From: Vibrio chagasii
Lineage (GTDB): Bacteria > Pseudomonadota > Gammaproteobacteria > Enterobacterales > Vibrionaceae
DNA length: 64,000 nt
Direction: 5' to 3'
Assembly (NCBI RefSeq): GCF_002954585.1
Contig: NZ_MSCI01000001.1
Coordinates: 310,001-374,000 of the forward strand
Positions within the stretch are counted from its first letter, which is position 1. Every line of letters starts with the position of its first letter. The position numbers and the translations under genes are program-made. A model generated the notes under the pieces. That model did not search any database. It was not told where the DNA came from and was given only the letters and a program-made list of their open reading frames with translations. This document shows positions 44,115-54,059 of this stretch, piece by piece.

Positions 44115-44504
44115 TTGTTCTGAATAGTAAAGATTGGTTTATGGCTTGTTGTGCACGTAGGCGAGCAATCAAAGCGCGCGGATTATGCAAAATCACACTT
44201 CTCTTGAAAGTAAGCGCACGTAAGCCGCGCAAGAAAAAACATAAAAAGCCGTTGGTTTGAAAATGGATTTGAGAATTTCTGCTGAAAGTGAAGGTACTTT
44301 ATTTCTTTGTTATTCAGTTGGTTATTTATTTTTACTGATTGTGTTGTTCGAAGTTACTAAGTGATTATATTTTTATTTATTTTTTTGTTTTCTGTGAGCG
44401 TAATCTGCTCGCCAATTCGACGGGGTGTCGGATAAATCTGACAAGATTGTGTAGCAGGGGAAGACGTAGCAATCTTGATTTGAAATAAGTAAGGTTAAGC
44501 AGTA

Positions 44505-45101
44505 ATGAACAACAAATTTATTTTAAGCATCGCGATGATGTCCGCACTTATGGCAAATAGTGTAATGGCAGAGGACAATGGTTTCTACTTAGGTGGTGCA
44601 ATTGGTACAACTGGTATTGATGATGGTGGGCTTTATGAGGGCTCTTCAAATCCCATTACTGTTGATGCAGAAGATCGTACTTACAAGATAATTGCTGGAT
44701 ACCAATTTAATCGTATCGTTGCACTAGAGGCGCAATATACGAATTATGGCGACGTTGTTGCAAAAAATGCATTAACCAAAGATTCTTACACTTGGTCTCC
44801 AACTGCATTTTCGATCGTTGCTAATCTAGGTTATACGTTTGACAATGGAATTCGCCCCTTTGGCATCGTAGGTTTGTCGACGATTGATTTAGACCAGTCG
44901 CTTCCGTTACTTGATGACGATCGTGGTGACGCTATTCGCTATGGTTTCGGAGTTGAGTACACACCCAAACAGGCTGAAAACTTTAGCTTTAGATTAGGTT
45001 ATGAAGCGGATGCATTTGCGATTGAGAGCGATTCAGGTTTTGAAAATGATAAAGATCTCGTGATTGATTCATTTTACCTAGGCGCAACATACAACTTTTA
45101 A
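44505..45101 (+). CDS. outer membrane beta-barrel protein
   Basis: A 198-residue outer membrane protein with a signal peptide (FILSIAMMSALMANSVMA) and an eight-stranded barrel of the OmpA/OmpX-like porin family. Repeating amphipathic strands: NGFYLGGAIGTTGID, YKIIAGYQFNRIVALEAQYT, SFRLGYEADAFAI, and the terminal SFYLGATYNF ends in Phe, the outer-membrane assembly signal. Role unknown. Followed by a strong terminator. Confidence 0.88.
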   Translation: MNNKFILSIAMMSALMANSVMAEDNGFYLGGAIGTTGIDDGGLYEGSSNPITVDAEDRTYKIIAGYQFNRIVALEAQYTNYGDVVAKNALTKDSYTWSPTAFSIVANLGYTFDNGIRPFGIVGLSTIDLDQSLPLLDDDRGDAIRYGFGVEYTPKQAENFSFRLGYEADAFAIESDSGFENDKDLVIDSFYLGATYNF

Positions 45102-45176
45102 GTTTCAAACTTTGTTAAACGGTAAATCGATTTCTAAATGGGGCGTCGGTTGGCTCAACCCGTTTGTCTGAAGTGG

Positions 45177-45208
45177 AAAAGCCGCAGTGTTTGACTGCGG
45201 CTTTTTTA
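45177..45208. terminator. bidirectional intrinsic terminator
   Basis: AAAAGCCGCAGT (45177-45188) pairs with ACTGCGGCTTTT (45194-45205), with T-runs on both strands. It separates two convergent genes. Confidence 0.85.
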
Positions 45209-45217
45209 TGTCTAACT

Positions 45218-46261
45218 CTAGGCTTCGCGGATATGAGCGGTGACGGAAACGACAGCGTGATCGGTACTGAATTGGTCGTGTTCGAAGCTTGGGTTAATCA
45301 GATGATGATCGAGTACGGTGTAGTTTGATATTTCCATCAAACTTGAGGAGTTCTGGCAGTCAAACTCGTTGGACATCAATATGTAATCCAGAACAGAACC
45401 TGAAGCACCGTAATAGTGGGTTGGTTTGCGTTGTTCGAGTAAGTCTTCTTCATGCAGTTGATGATAGAGATCCCAACTGTCTCTCAATCTAAAGTGAGAA
45501 AGCCAATGTTGGCTGGTTTCATCTCGATTCAACGAGTAACTCAACAGCCCTTTGAATTCATCGTTGAATAGGGGCTTGTTAAAGTCACCCATCAACACAA
45601 CGGGTTGGTCGCTTAGATAGCGTTGATTGGTAATGTATTGGTGTAGCAGTTGGGCTTCTAAGCCGCGTTGAACACTCGATAGCCAAGAGCCTAGTTGTTC
45701 CTGATGAAGTTTAATCAGTGTATCGCTTTGTGGCTTTTGCTCTGCTGAACTGTCGCTGGTTTTTATCGGCTCGACTTTGGGCTCTGTTGGGCGTTGTGAC
45801 TTAAAGTGCACGACATAACAATCGGTTGAGCCTAAGTGAGGTAATTCAATGGTGGCGTGAACAGGTGTTCGGTTGAATGAAAATTTGTCACCGAGGTTAA
45901 AGGCGGCAAGTAGGCTCGAATCAGGCGTGACAGGCTGAACATTTTCAATCGGATAACGGGAAGCAATGCCCACAACAGGGGAGGTGTATAGGTAATCATC
46001 TTCAACGTGTGCGTTATCGACGACGGCAAAGTGCGGATAGCCCAACTCTTTCATAAGTTTCTTTAAAGATTCTTGGCTGAAAATTTCTTGAAAGCCAATC
46101 ACATCGCAATCTAATGAACGAATTGCTTCCGCAATCCAATTTTGCTTCTTCTGCCATTCATCGAAGCTGTAGATGTTCTCAAAATCATAATAAGCGTTTG
46201 GTGGCTCAAGGTAGTTCAAAAGGTTGAACGTTGAGAAGGTTACTTGGTTTGGTTTGTTCAA
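45218..46261 (-). CDS. endonuclease/exonuclease/phosphatase family protein
   Basis: A 347-residue metal-dependent phosphodiesterase fold protein. The catalytic motifs are FSTFNLLNYL, DVIGFQEIFS, VLMGDFNKPLFND, SVLDYILMSNEF and FSTDHAVVSVT (terminal Asp-His). No signal peptide. Substrate (nucleic acid, phospholipid or inositol phosphate) cannot be told. Convergent with the outer membrane protein gene. Confidence 0.9.
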   Translation of the reverse strand: MNKPNQVTFSTFNLLNYLEPPNAYYDFENIYSFDEWQKKQNWIAEAIRSLDCDVIGFQEIFSQESLKKLMKELGYPHFAVVDNAHVEDDYLYTSPVVGIASRYPIENVQPVTPDSSLLAAFNLGDKFSFNRTPVHATIELPHLGSTDCYVVHFKSQRPTEPKVEPIKTSDSSAEQKPQSDTLIKLHQEQLGSWLSSVQRGLEAQLLHQYITNQRYLSDQPVVLMGDFNKPLFNDEFKGLLSYSLNRDETSQHWLSHFRLRDSWDLYHQLHEEDLLEQRKPTHYYGASGSVLDYILMSNEFDCQNSSSLMEISNYTVLDHHLINPSFEHDQFSTDHAVVSVTAHIREA

Positions 46262-46453
46262 GGTTGAATCCTATTGAAATCGCTCTTTTAAGGATATCTA
46301 AAATATGAAGATATTGTTCGGATTTAGTCAGTTATTTTCATTTGATCTAGCGAAGGTCGTTACTTTCTGCTTAGATTCTCTCCGTTCGACGCGGCAAAGG
46401 TGTCGTGTCTAATTTTCTCTACGATCGGTCGGTCGTTTTCTTATGGTATTACT

Positions 46454-47317
46454 ATGAAAAAATATATTTCTCTCGCTCTTGTATTGTTGAGCGCCTTTTT
46501 CTCTACATCGTCACTGAGTCAATCCCTTAAACCGGAATCGATTGAACAAATTGAATCTCGTGTTTCGGCACGCATTGGTGTGGCTGTCTATGATTCTGCG
46601 ACCAAGCAGACATGGAGCTACAAGGGGGATGAGCGATTTCCTATGATGAGCACCTTTAAAACTCTGGCTTGTGCGAACCTTCTTTACGATGCTGAACACA
46701 AAGGGCTAGATTTGGATTCAAAGGTCAGCATTAAGTCTGAGGACCTCATTGTTTGGTCTCCGGTGACTAAAGAGCTGGTCGGCAAAGGTATTTCACTGAG
46801 AGATGCATGTAGCGCAACCATGACGATGAGTGACAATACTGCCGCAAACATTGTGCTTGGTGGAATCGAAGGCCCCAACGGCTTAACTCAGTTCCTGCGT
46901 TCTATTGGAGACAGCCATACTCGCCTTGACCACTTAGAGCCAGAATTGAATCATGCTCGACCGGGTGATGCTCGCGATACCACGACACCGAATAGCATTG
47001 TGATGACGTTGAATGAGTTGATGTATGGCGATACGTTGTCACAAGCGTCCACATCGACGTTAACAGGGTGGATGATGGGCAATAAAGTGTCTGACGGAAT
47101 GTTCCGCTCTATCTTGCCTAGTGGTTGGAATATTGCCGATAGATCGGGTGCTGGAGCGTATGGTTCTCGCGCAATTACGGCTATCGTGTGGAATGAACAT
47201 CGTGCTCCATTGATCATCAGCGTCTCTCTTACAGAAACTGAATTCACTCTCCAACAACGTGACAAGGTGATCAACGAAGTAGGTCAACTTATCTTTGATG
47301 CGTATCTGGTGCAGTAG
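46454..47317 (+). CDS. class A beta-lactamase, CARB-like
   Basis: Hydrolyses penicillins in the periplasm. 287 residues from the ATG at 46454, with a signal peptide (MKKYISLALVLLSAFFSTSSLS). The active-site serine is in STFK, the SDN loop in MSDNTAANIV, the omega loop in EPELNHARPGDARDTTTP (Glu166), and the KTG position reads RSG (DRSGAGAYGSRA), which is the mark of the carbenicillinase CARB/PSE group. All catalytic residues are intact. Chromosomal setting between a nuclease and yejABEF, without mobile elements, suggests an intrinsic gene. Expression control not visible. Confidence 0.92.
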   Translation: MKKYISLALVLLSAFFSTSSLSQSLKPESIEQIESRVSARIGVAVYDSATKQTWSYKGDERFPMMSTFKTLACANLLYDAEHKGLDLDSKVSIKSEDLIVWSPVTKELVGKGISLRDACSATMTMSDNTAANIVLGGIEGPNGLTQFLRSIGDSHTRLDHLEPELNHARPGDARDTTTPNSIVMTLNELMYGDTLSQASTSTLTGWMMGNKVSDGMFRSILPSGWNIADRSGAGAYGSRAITAIVWNEHRAPLIISVSLTETEFTLQQRDKVINEVGQLIFDAYLVQ

Positions 47318-47562
47318 CTAATAGCACAGTTAATCCTACGCAATCACGCGCTAGCCACAGGTTCAGCCATGGCGCTAGAGCGTGATATTTCTTAGAACAT
47401 TCCCGAGTAATTTGTAAGTAAAGCGTAAGACTTATGGTGCTGATGGTTTTATTAGTTATTACATGATGTTAGATTTGATTCTATACTTGTTTTAACGGCA
47501 TGCATTCAAAGCCGACAAATCAAGCTGAATATTGAATTCATGACATTTGAAGGGAGAGTCAA

Positions 47563-49458
47563 ATGGGAACAGATCTTCGACGCAAGGCCTCGCAGCGCAC
47601 TCAGTTTTTCAGGTTAAAGTTAGCCTCATGTGCAGTTATGCTACCGCTTATTGCTCTACAATCCTCCGTTACTTACGCATCCGATACCGAATCTACTCCC
47701 GCTGTCACCGTTATTGAAACCACACAACTGGTTGGTTTTGGTGAAGCAAAATACCCAGCAAATTTTACTCACTTCGATTACGTTAACCCGAATGCTCCTA
47801 AGTTTGGCAAAGTGACTTACGGTAGCATTGGTACTTACGATAGCTTTAATCGATTCGGTTCCCGCGGCGTTGCAGCCAGTTATTCAGGTGAAATTTACGA
47901 TACGTTAATGTTTTCACCTAGTGATGAAATTGATGCGTACTATCCATTGATTGCTTCTAAAGTTCGTTATGCGAGTGATTTCTCTTGGATGGAAATCGAT
48001 ATCAACCCAAATGCTAAATTCCAAGATGGACAACCGATCACGGCTCATGATGTGGCGTTTACCTTCATGAAGTTTTCGACAGAAGGTGTGCCTCAATATC
48101 GTGTGTATTACAAAGACATCGAATCCGTTACCGCGATTTCTGATTTGGTTGTTCGTATCGAGATGAATAATCCGAATCGTGAGAAATTGTTTAGCTTTGC
48201 GCAAAGCACGCGCGTGTTACCTAAGCATTTCTGGAAAGACAGAAAACTCTCTGAGCCGCTAAGTGAACCGCCAGTCGGCAGCGGTCCTTATAAGATCATC
48301 AGTTATAAGTCGGGTCAAAGTGTTACTTACGGCCTTGATGAAAACTATTGGGCGGCAGATCTGCCCGTTAACGTGGGTCGCAATAACTTCAAGGAAGTGC
48401 AGTACGACTACTATCGTGATGACACTGTGATGTTAGAAGCCTTTAAAGCAGGGGAGTTCGACCTTAGAACAGAGAACTCAGCCAAGTTCTGGGCTAACTC
48501 TTACACCGGCGCAAACTTCGACAAAGGCTATATCGTCAAAGAAGAGATCAATCACGAGAAGCCAGAGTCGACCCAAGGCTTTGTTTACAATATTCAATCT
48601 CCGGTGTTCTCAGATCCTAAAGTTCGTGAAGCGTTGACGTACGCGATGGACTTTGAGTGGATGAATAAGAACATGTTCTACGGCCAGTACAAGCGAACTC
48701 GTAGTTATTTCCAAAACACTGACTATGAAGCGAAAGGTTTGCCAAGTGAAGACGAAGTGGCGTTGCTGTCTCAGTACAAAGACCAGATCCCACCTCGAGT
48801 GTTTACGGAAGAATACCAACCTCCTGTAACCGATGGTAGTGGTCGCATTCGTAGCCAAATGCGCACGGCATTTAAACTGCTGAAGGAAGCGGGTTGGGTA
48901 CTAAAAGACAAAGTAATGACCAATGAAAAGACTGGCAAGCCTATGTCATTTGAGTTGCTGATTTACAGCCCAACGACGGAGCGTATTGCGACACCTGTTC
49001 AAAAGAACCTAAAACGAATGGGTATTGAGATGAAGATCCGCACGGTCGATACCACGCAATATATTAAGCGTCTTCGCGACCGAGACTTCGATATGGTCTC
49101 TTCATCGTTTTCGCCAAACCCTTATCCAAGTCCGAACTTAATGATTGTTTGGAATTCTAACTACATTGATTCTACTTACAATACAGCAGGTGTGATGGAT
49201 CCTGTGGTGGATGCGTTAACTGAAGAAATCGCGCGTAACCAACAGAACCCAGAAAAGCTGCTTACGCTAGGTCGCTCTCTTGACCGTGTGTTGCAGTGGA
49301 ACTTTTACAACATTCCTCAATGGCACGTGGGTGAATACCGAGTGGCCATGTGGGATAAGTTTGAGCGTCCGGATGTACTGCCTAAATACGATTTAGGTAT
49401 CGATACATGGTGGATTTCAGAAGAGAAAGCGGCATTGCTTCCTGAGAAACGTCGCTAG
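47563..49458 (+). CDS. yejA: peptide ABC transporter, periplasmic substrate-binding protein
   Basis: 631-residue extracellular solute-binding protein family 5 member with an N-terminal signal sequence ending near VTYAS. Conserved parts include HFDYVNPNAPKFGKVTYGSI, PLIASKVRYASDFSWMEIDI and TQGFVYNIQSPVFSDPKVRE. Feeds short peptides (or peptide-nucleotide antibiotics such as microcin C) to YejBEF. First gene of the operon, 12 bp before yejB. Confidence 0.93.
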   Translation: MGTDLRRKASQRTQFFRLKLASCAVMLPLIALQSSVTYASDTESTPAVTVIETTQLVGFGEAKYPANFTHFDYVNPNAPKFGKVTYGSIGTYDSFNRFGSRGVAASYSGEIYDTLMFSPSDEIDAYYPLIASKVRYASDFSWMEIDINPNAKFQDGQPITAHDVAFTFMKFSTEGVPQYRVYYKDIESVTAISDLVVRIEMNNPNREKLFSFAQSTRVLPKHFWKDRKLSEPLSEPPVGSGPYKIISYKSGQSVTYGLDENYWAADLPVNVGRNNFKEVQYDYYRDDTVMLEAFKAGEFDLRTENSAKFWANSYTGANFDKGYIVKEEINHEKPESTQGFVYNIQSPVFSDPKVREALTYAMDFEWMNKNMFYGQYKRTRSYFQNTDYEAKGLPSEDEVALLSQYKDQIPPRVFTEEYQPPVTDGSGRIRSQMRTAFKLLKEAGWVLKDKVMTNEKTGKPMSFELLIYSPTTERIATPVQKNLKRMGIEMKIRTVDTTQYIKRLRDRDFDMVSSSFSPNPYPSPNLMIVWNSNYIDSTYNTAGVMDPVVDALTEEIARNQQNPEKLLTLGRSLDRVLQWNFYNIPQWHVGEYRVAMWDKFERPDVLPKYDLGIDTWWISEEKAALLPEKRR

Positions 49459-49470
49459 GAGTTAGTTAGC

Positions 49471-50559
49471 ATGGCTGCGTATATATTTCGACGTTTGTTG
49501 TTGGTGATCCCCACGTTGTGGGCGATTATCACGATTAACTTTTTCATTATTCAGATTGCGCCGGGTGGCCCAGTAGAACAGGCTGTGGCGCAGTTAGAAG
49601 GCCACAACTCCGGTATTATGGAGCGCTTTTCTGGTGGTGGACAAGAGGTTGATTTAAGCGAGAGTGATCAAGCGTCTGCCAGTGGCTATAAAGGCTCACG
49701 CGGGCTGGATCCAGAAGTGGTTGAAGAGATCAAAAAGCAATTTGGTTTTGATAAGCCAATTCACGTTCGCTATTTTGAGATGTTGAAAAATTACGCGACC
49801 TTTAACTTTGGTGAAAGCCTGTTTAAGGGCGGTAACGTTATTGATTTAATCATCGATCGTTTGCCTGTCTCTATTTCTTTGGGGCTTTGGAGTACGTTAA
49901 TCATTTACGTGATATCGATACCTCTGGGCATTATGAAGGCGATTCATCACGGCTCTCGTTTTGATATTTGGTCGAGCGCGGTGGTGATTGTCGGTTATGC
50001 TGTCCCTGGCTTCTTGTTTGCTATCATTCTGATTATCTTATTCGCGAGTGGTAACTACTTCAGTTGGTTCCCTCTGCGAGGCTTGGTGTCGAGTAACTTC
50101 GACCAGCTTAACTGGTATCAGCAAATTGGTGATTACTTCTGGCATTTGGCATTGCCTATTTTCGCTATGGTGATCGGTGGTTTTGCCACACTCACTATGC
50201 TGACCAAAAACTCCTTCCTTGATGAAATTAACAAGCAATACGTGGTTACGGCACGAGCGAAAGGTTTGGACGAGAGCAGTATTCTCTACAAGCACGTTTT
50301 CCGTAACGCGATGTTGATCATTATTGCCGGATTTCCGAGCGCATTTATTAGTATTTTCTTCACGGGTTCTATGTTGATTGAAGTGATGTTTTCACTCGAA
50401 GGCATTGGCTTGCTTGGCTTTGAGTCCACCATTCAACGTGATTACCCAGTGGTATTTAGTTCTCTCTATATTATGACCTTACTGGGTTTGGTGTTGAGCA
50501 TTATCTCCGACCTGACTTATACCTGGGTTGATCCTCGAATTGATTTTGAAGCGCGTTAA
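49471..50559 (+). CDS. yejB: peptide ABC transporter permease
   Basis: 362-residue inner-membrane permease of the BPD_transp_1 family with an N-terminal helix ([20 protein letters not shown]) typical of DppB/YejB, five further helices and the EAA loop [20 protein letters not shown]. Longer than DppB due to a Gly/Ser-rich insert near residues 45-75. Partner of yejE. Confidence 0.95.
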   Translation: MAAYIFRRLLLVIPTLWAIITINFFIIQIAPGGPVEQAVAQLEGHNSGIMERFSGGGQEVDLSESDQASASGYKGSRGLDPEVVEEIKKQFGFDKPIHVRYFEMLKNYATFNFGESLFKGGNVIDLIIDRLPVSISLGLWSTLIIYVISIPLGIMKAIHHGSRFDIWSSAVVIVGYAVPGFLFAIILIILFASGNYFSWFPLRGLVSSNFDQLNWYQQIGDYFWHLALPIFAMVIGGFATLTMLTKNSFLDEINKQYVVTARAKGLDESSILYKHVFRNAMLIIIAGFPSAFISIFFTGSMLIEVMFSLEGIGLLGFESTIQRDYPVVFSSLYIMTLLGLVLSIISDLTYTWVDPRIDFEAR

Positions 50560-50591
50560 TGGCGAATGAATAACAAAGGTATTGATTAAAA

Positions 50592-51614
50592 ATGTTTAGC
50601 AACCCTTTAGCTGAAGCTCGTTGGTTACGTTTTAAAGCAAACAAGCGTGGTTTTATCTCTTTGTGGATATTCACCTTGTTGTTTGGCTTGAGCCTGTTTG
50701 CAGAGATCATCGCGAACGATAAGCCATTATTGGTTTCTTATGACGATCAATGGTTTGTGCCTGTCATTAATGAATACGCAGAGACAGAATTCGGTGGAGA
50801 GTTTGAAACCGAGGCTGACTATAAAGACCCGTATGTAATCGACCTCATTGAAGAGAGTGGCTACATCGTTTGGCCTATCATTCCTTTCAGCTACGACACC
50901 ATCAACTTTGACATCGCAGGCGCGGTGCCATCGGAGCCTGATCCGGTGAACTGGTTGGGTACAGATGACAAAGGGCGAGATGTGTTGGCGAGGATTATTT
51001 ACGGCTTTCGTATCTCGGTACTCTTTGGTTTTGTTCTGACGATCGTCTCAAGTTTCATTGGCGTGGTCGTTGGTGCTACGCAAGGTTACTACGGCGGCTG
51101 GGTTGACCTGTTTGGACAACGTTTCATCGAGGTGTGGTCTGGAATGCCGACTTTGTTCTTACTAATTATCTTGTCGAGTTTCATCGAGCCAAATTTTTGG
51201 TGGTTGCTGGGGATTATGGTGCTGTTCAGCTGGATGAGTTTGGTGGGTATTGTTCGCGCCGAGTTCTTACGTTGTCGTAACTTCGACTATGTACGTGCGG
51301 CACAAGCGATGGGCATCGATGACAAGCGCATTATGCTTCGTCACATGTTGCCAAACGCTATGGTTGCATCGCTAACTATGATGCCGTTCATCTTGTCTGG
51401 ATCGGTGACCACACTGACGTCATTAGACTTCTTGGGCTTTGGTCTTCCAGCGGGTTCGCCTTCGTTAGGTGAGCTTCTGGCGCAAGGTAAAGCTAACTTA
51501 CAAGCGCCTTGGCTTGGTATTTCCGCATTCGTTGTACTTTCTTTGATGCTTACGTTACTTGTCTTCGTCGGTGAAGCGGTGCGTGATGCCTTCGACCCAC
51601 ACCAACAGAAGTAA
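50592..51614 (+). CDS. yejE: peptide ABC transporter permease
   Basis: 340-residue permease with a large periplasmic segment after helix 1 (DKPLLVSYDDQWFVPVINEY), as in YejE. The EAA loop is DYVRAAQAMGIDDKRIMLRH and the DppC-like motif WLGTDDKGRDVLARIIYGFR precedes helix 2. Ten bp before yejF. Confidence 0.95.
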   Translation: MFSNPLAEARWLRFKANKRGFISLWIFTLLFGLSLFAEIIANDKPLLVSYDDQWFVPVINEYAETEFGGEFETEADYKDPYVIDLIEESGYIVWPIIPFSYDTINFDIAGAVPSEPDPVNWLGTDDKGRDVLARIIYGFRISVLFGFVLTIVSSFIGVVVGATQGYYGGWVDLFGQRFIEVWSGMPTLFLLIILSSFIEPNFWWLLGIMVLFSWMSLVGIVRAEFLRCRNFDYVRAAQAMGIDDKRIMLRHMLPNAMVASLTMMPFILSGSVTTLTSLDFLGFGLPAGSPSLGELLAQGKANLQAPWLGISAFVVLSLMLTLLVFVGEAVRDAFDPHQQK

Positions 51615-51623
51615 GGATAGGTT

Positions 51624-53243
51624 ATGACTTCAAATACAGCTCCTGCTTCTCCAGTGCTAACCATAGACAAACTGTCCGTCGGTTTTGGAAGAAAGAAGGC
51701 GGTAGAGCAGGTAACACACGATGTTTCGCTCGAAATATACAAAGGTGAAACACTGGCGCTGGTAGGTGAGAGTGGCTCGGGTAAATCGGTGACGGCGAAC
51801 TCCATCTTAAAACTACTGCCTAAAGGCTCCTCCCATTACTTGAATGGGACGATTAACTTCTCTGGTAGTGACATCTTGAGTTGTTCTGAGAGGCAACTGC
51901 GCGGTATTCGTGGTGGCCGTATCGGAATGATCTTCCAAGAGCCTATGGTTTCGCTAAATCCGCTTCATCGAATTGGCAAACAGCTTGTTGAAACCCTAGC
52001 CATTCACCGCGGAATGCGAACCAATAAAGCGCAAGCCTTGGCGATAGAGTGGTTATCTAAAGTAGGCATCCGTCATCCAGAGCAAAAAATATTAGCCTAT
52101 CCGCATGAGTTATCTGGTGGTGAGCGTCAGCGTGTTATGATCGCGATGGCACTGATTAATGAGCCAGAGCTGCTTATTGCTGATGAGCCAACGACGGCAT
52201 TGGATGTGTCGGTACAAGCGCAGATTCTCGACTTATTGAAAGACCTGCAACAAGAGCTTGGCATGGCGATGCTGTTTATCACCCATGATTTGAGTATTGT
52301 TCGTAAGATTGCCGATAGAGTTGCGGTGATGAAAGATGGTCGTCTTGTCGAAAGCAACGACTGCCAGACACTGTTTAATGCGCCAGCTCATCCTTACACA
52401 CAAAAGCTAATCAATTCAGACCCTAAAGGTTTGCCTGTCCCGGTGTCACCCGACAGCCAACCGCTACTCGATGTAAATCAACTTCGAGTTTGGTTCCCAA
52501 TTACGGGCGGCTTATTTAAGCGTACTATTTCGCATATTAAAGCGGTCACTGATATGGAGTTCACCCTTAAGAAAGGGCACTCAATTGGCTTAGTAGGAGA
52601 AAGTGGCTCAGGCAAGTCGACTACAGGTATGGCGATATTAAAGCTGGTGGAGAGTGAAGGTTCGATCACTTATGAAAGCGAACAGCTTCAAGGGCTAAAC
52701 CGCCAGCAGATGCTGCCATTTCGAAGCCGCATGCAAGTCGTCTTTCAAGACCCATTCTCAGCTTTGAACCCAAGAATGTCGGTGGCACAAGTGATTGGTG
52801 AAGGCTTACGCGTCCATCAGCAGCTTGATGAGAGCGAAATGGACCAGCGTATCTGCGATGTGATGAAGGAGGTCGACCTTGACCCAGAAACGCGTCACCG
52901 TTATCCAAATGAATTTTCGGGCGGTCAAAGACAGCGAATTGCGATTGCACGAGCACTGATTCTGAAGCCAGAGTTTATCTTACTCGATGAGCCGACCTCT
53001 TCATTAGACAGAACGGTACAAGCTCAGGTATTAGACTTACTCAAGTCACTCCAAGAAAAGTACGATCTGACTTATCTGTTCATTAGCCACGATCTGAACG
53101 TCGTTAAATCCTTGTGTCATTACACCATAGTGATGAAAGCGGGTGAGGTGATAGAGAAGGGCGACACCGAGACGCTGTTTAGTGCTCCTCAACACGAATA
53201 TACCAAGCAGTTGGTCAGCCTCTCGAACGTGTGTGGCGTGTAA
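51624..53243 (+). CDS. yejF: peptide ABC transporter ATP-binding protein (two ABC domains)
   Basis: 539-residue fused ATPase of YejF type. Domain 1: Walker A GESGSGKSVTAN, signature LSGGERQRVMIAM, Walker B LLIADEPTTALD. Domain 2 from about residue 285: Walker A GESGSGKSTTGM, signature FSGGQRQRIAIARA, FILLDEPTSSLD. Both sets of motifs are intact. Last gene of yejABEF. Confidence 0.95.
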   Translation: MTSNTAPASPVLTIDKLSVGFGRKKAVEQVTHDVSLEIYKGETLALVGESGSGKSVTANSILKLLPKGSSHYLNGTINFSGSDILSCSERQLRGIRGGRIGMIFQEPMVSLNPLHRIGKQLVETLAIHRGMRTNKAQALAIEWLSKVGIRHPEQKILAYPHELSGGERQRVMIAMALINEPELLIADEPTTALDVSVQAQILDLLKDLQQELGMAMLFITHDLSIVRKIADRVAVMKDGRLVESNDCQTLFNAPAHPYTQKLINSDPKGLPVPVSPDSQPLLDVNQLRVWFPITGGLFKRTISHIKAVTDMEFTLKKGHSIGLVGESGSGKSTTGMAILKLVESEGSITYESEQLQGLNRQQMLPFRSRMQVVFQDPFSALNPRMSVAQVIGEGLRVHQQLDESEMDQRICDVMKEVDLDPETRHRYPNEFSGGQRQRIAIARALILKPEFILLDEPTSSLDRTVQAQVLDLLKSLQEKYDLTYLFISHDLNVVKSLCHYTIVMKAGEVIEKGDTETLFSAPQHEYTKQLVSLSNVCGV

Positions 53244-53282
53244 GTCGCCAAGAGAAGCCCTACTCTTTATAACAAGGGCGCT

Positions 53283-53300
53283 CATGTTGAATTCAACATG
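53283..53300. promoter_or_regulatory. perfect 18-bp palindrome
   Basis: CATGTTGAATTCAACATG lies 40 bp past yejF and 70 bp before the S4-domain gene. It has no U-tract, so it is more likely an operator than a terminator. The binding protein is unknown. Confidence 0.5.
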
Positions 53301-53369
53301 GTCATTTAGTGGTTTTACGATTACACTGCGTCCAATATTTCAGAAGTACATATTTAGGTAGAGGTCACC

Positions 53370-53909
53370 ATGGACCAAGAACATTACGAAGACGCTGACT
53401 ACGAAGGTTACGAGCACGGTGAAGAAGGCGAAGAGATTGAAATTGAGGCGATTGGTGTCGATGTGTCATCTCAGCCAATTGAGCTCTACAAAGTGTTCAA
53501 GATCGCGAACTTAGTGAGTGGCGGTGGTGAAGCTAAGCACGTTATCTCTGAAGGCTACGTTGCGGTAAACGGTGAGTTGGAAACACGTAAGCGTCGTAAA
53601 ATGTACGATGGTGACTTCTTTGAATTCAACCAAGAATACTATGTAGTGTGCTGTGATCAGCCAGTGCAAGAAGTAGAAGATAAACCAAAGAAAAAAGAAG
53701 CGGCTAAGAAAGACAACAAGTCGAAGAAAGGTCAGTCTAAAACGGATTCTAAGAAGAAAGAATCTAAGAAAAGCACTGCTGAAATGTTGAGTGCTAAAGC
53801 AGAACCAAAGAAAGATAAAAAGAAAGAAAACAAAGCGAAAAAGAAAGCGGACACGCCAAAGCCTCAACGTGATGAGAAAAGCGGCCGTAATTCGATTGAG
53901 TTCTTCTAA
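53370..53909 (+). CDS. S4 domain RNA-binding protein with Lys-rich tail
   Basis: A 179-residue protein in three parts: an acidic N-terminus (DQEHYEDADYEGYEHGEEGE), an S4 RNA-binding domain of the YbcJ/YlmH kind (IELYKVFKIANLVSGGGEAK, VISEGYVAVNGELETRKRRK), and a long lysine/glutamate tail (residues 110-179). The S4 core matches the YbcJ size; the tail is extra and probably unstructured, binding nucleic acid or ribosome. An intrinsic terminator follows. Confidence 0.85.
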   Translation: MDQEHYEDADYEGYEHGEEGEEIEIEAIGVDVSSQPIELYKVFKIANLVSGGGEAKHVISEGYVAVNGELETRKRRKMYDGDFFEFNQEYYVVCCDQPVQEVEDKPKKKEAAKKDNKSKKGQSKTDSKKKESKKSTAEMLSAKAEPKKDKKKENKAKKKADTPKPQRDEKSGRNSIEFF

Positions 53910-54006
53910 TTTACCGTTCTAAATTGCTGGTTAACTATTCGTCTAAAACGACTCTTCTATAGCTAATTAGCAGCGCTGAACGTGTCTTTAGCGTTTGCCA
54001 GATACT

Positions 54007-54037
54007 AAAAGGCTCACTGTGATAGTGAGCCTTTTTT
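54007..54037 (+). terminator. intrinsic terminator
   Basis: AAAAGGCTCACT (54007-54018) pairs with AGTGAGCCTTTT (54024-54035), with T- and A-runs on both sides, so it may serve the S4 gene and the convergent LysR gene. Confidence 0.85.
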
Positions 54038-54059
54038 GGTTTGAAATTTAGCCTTTTGC

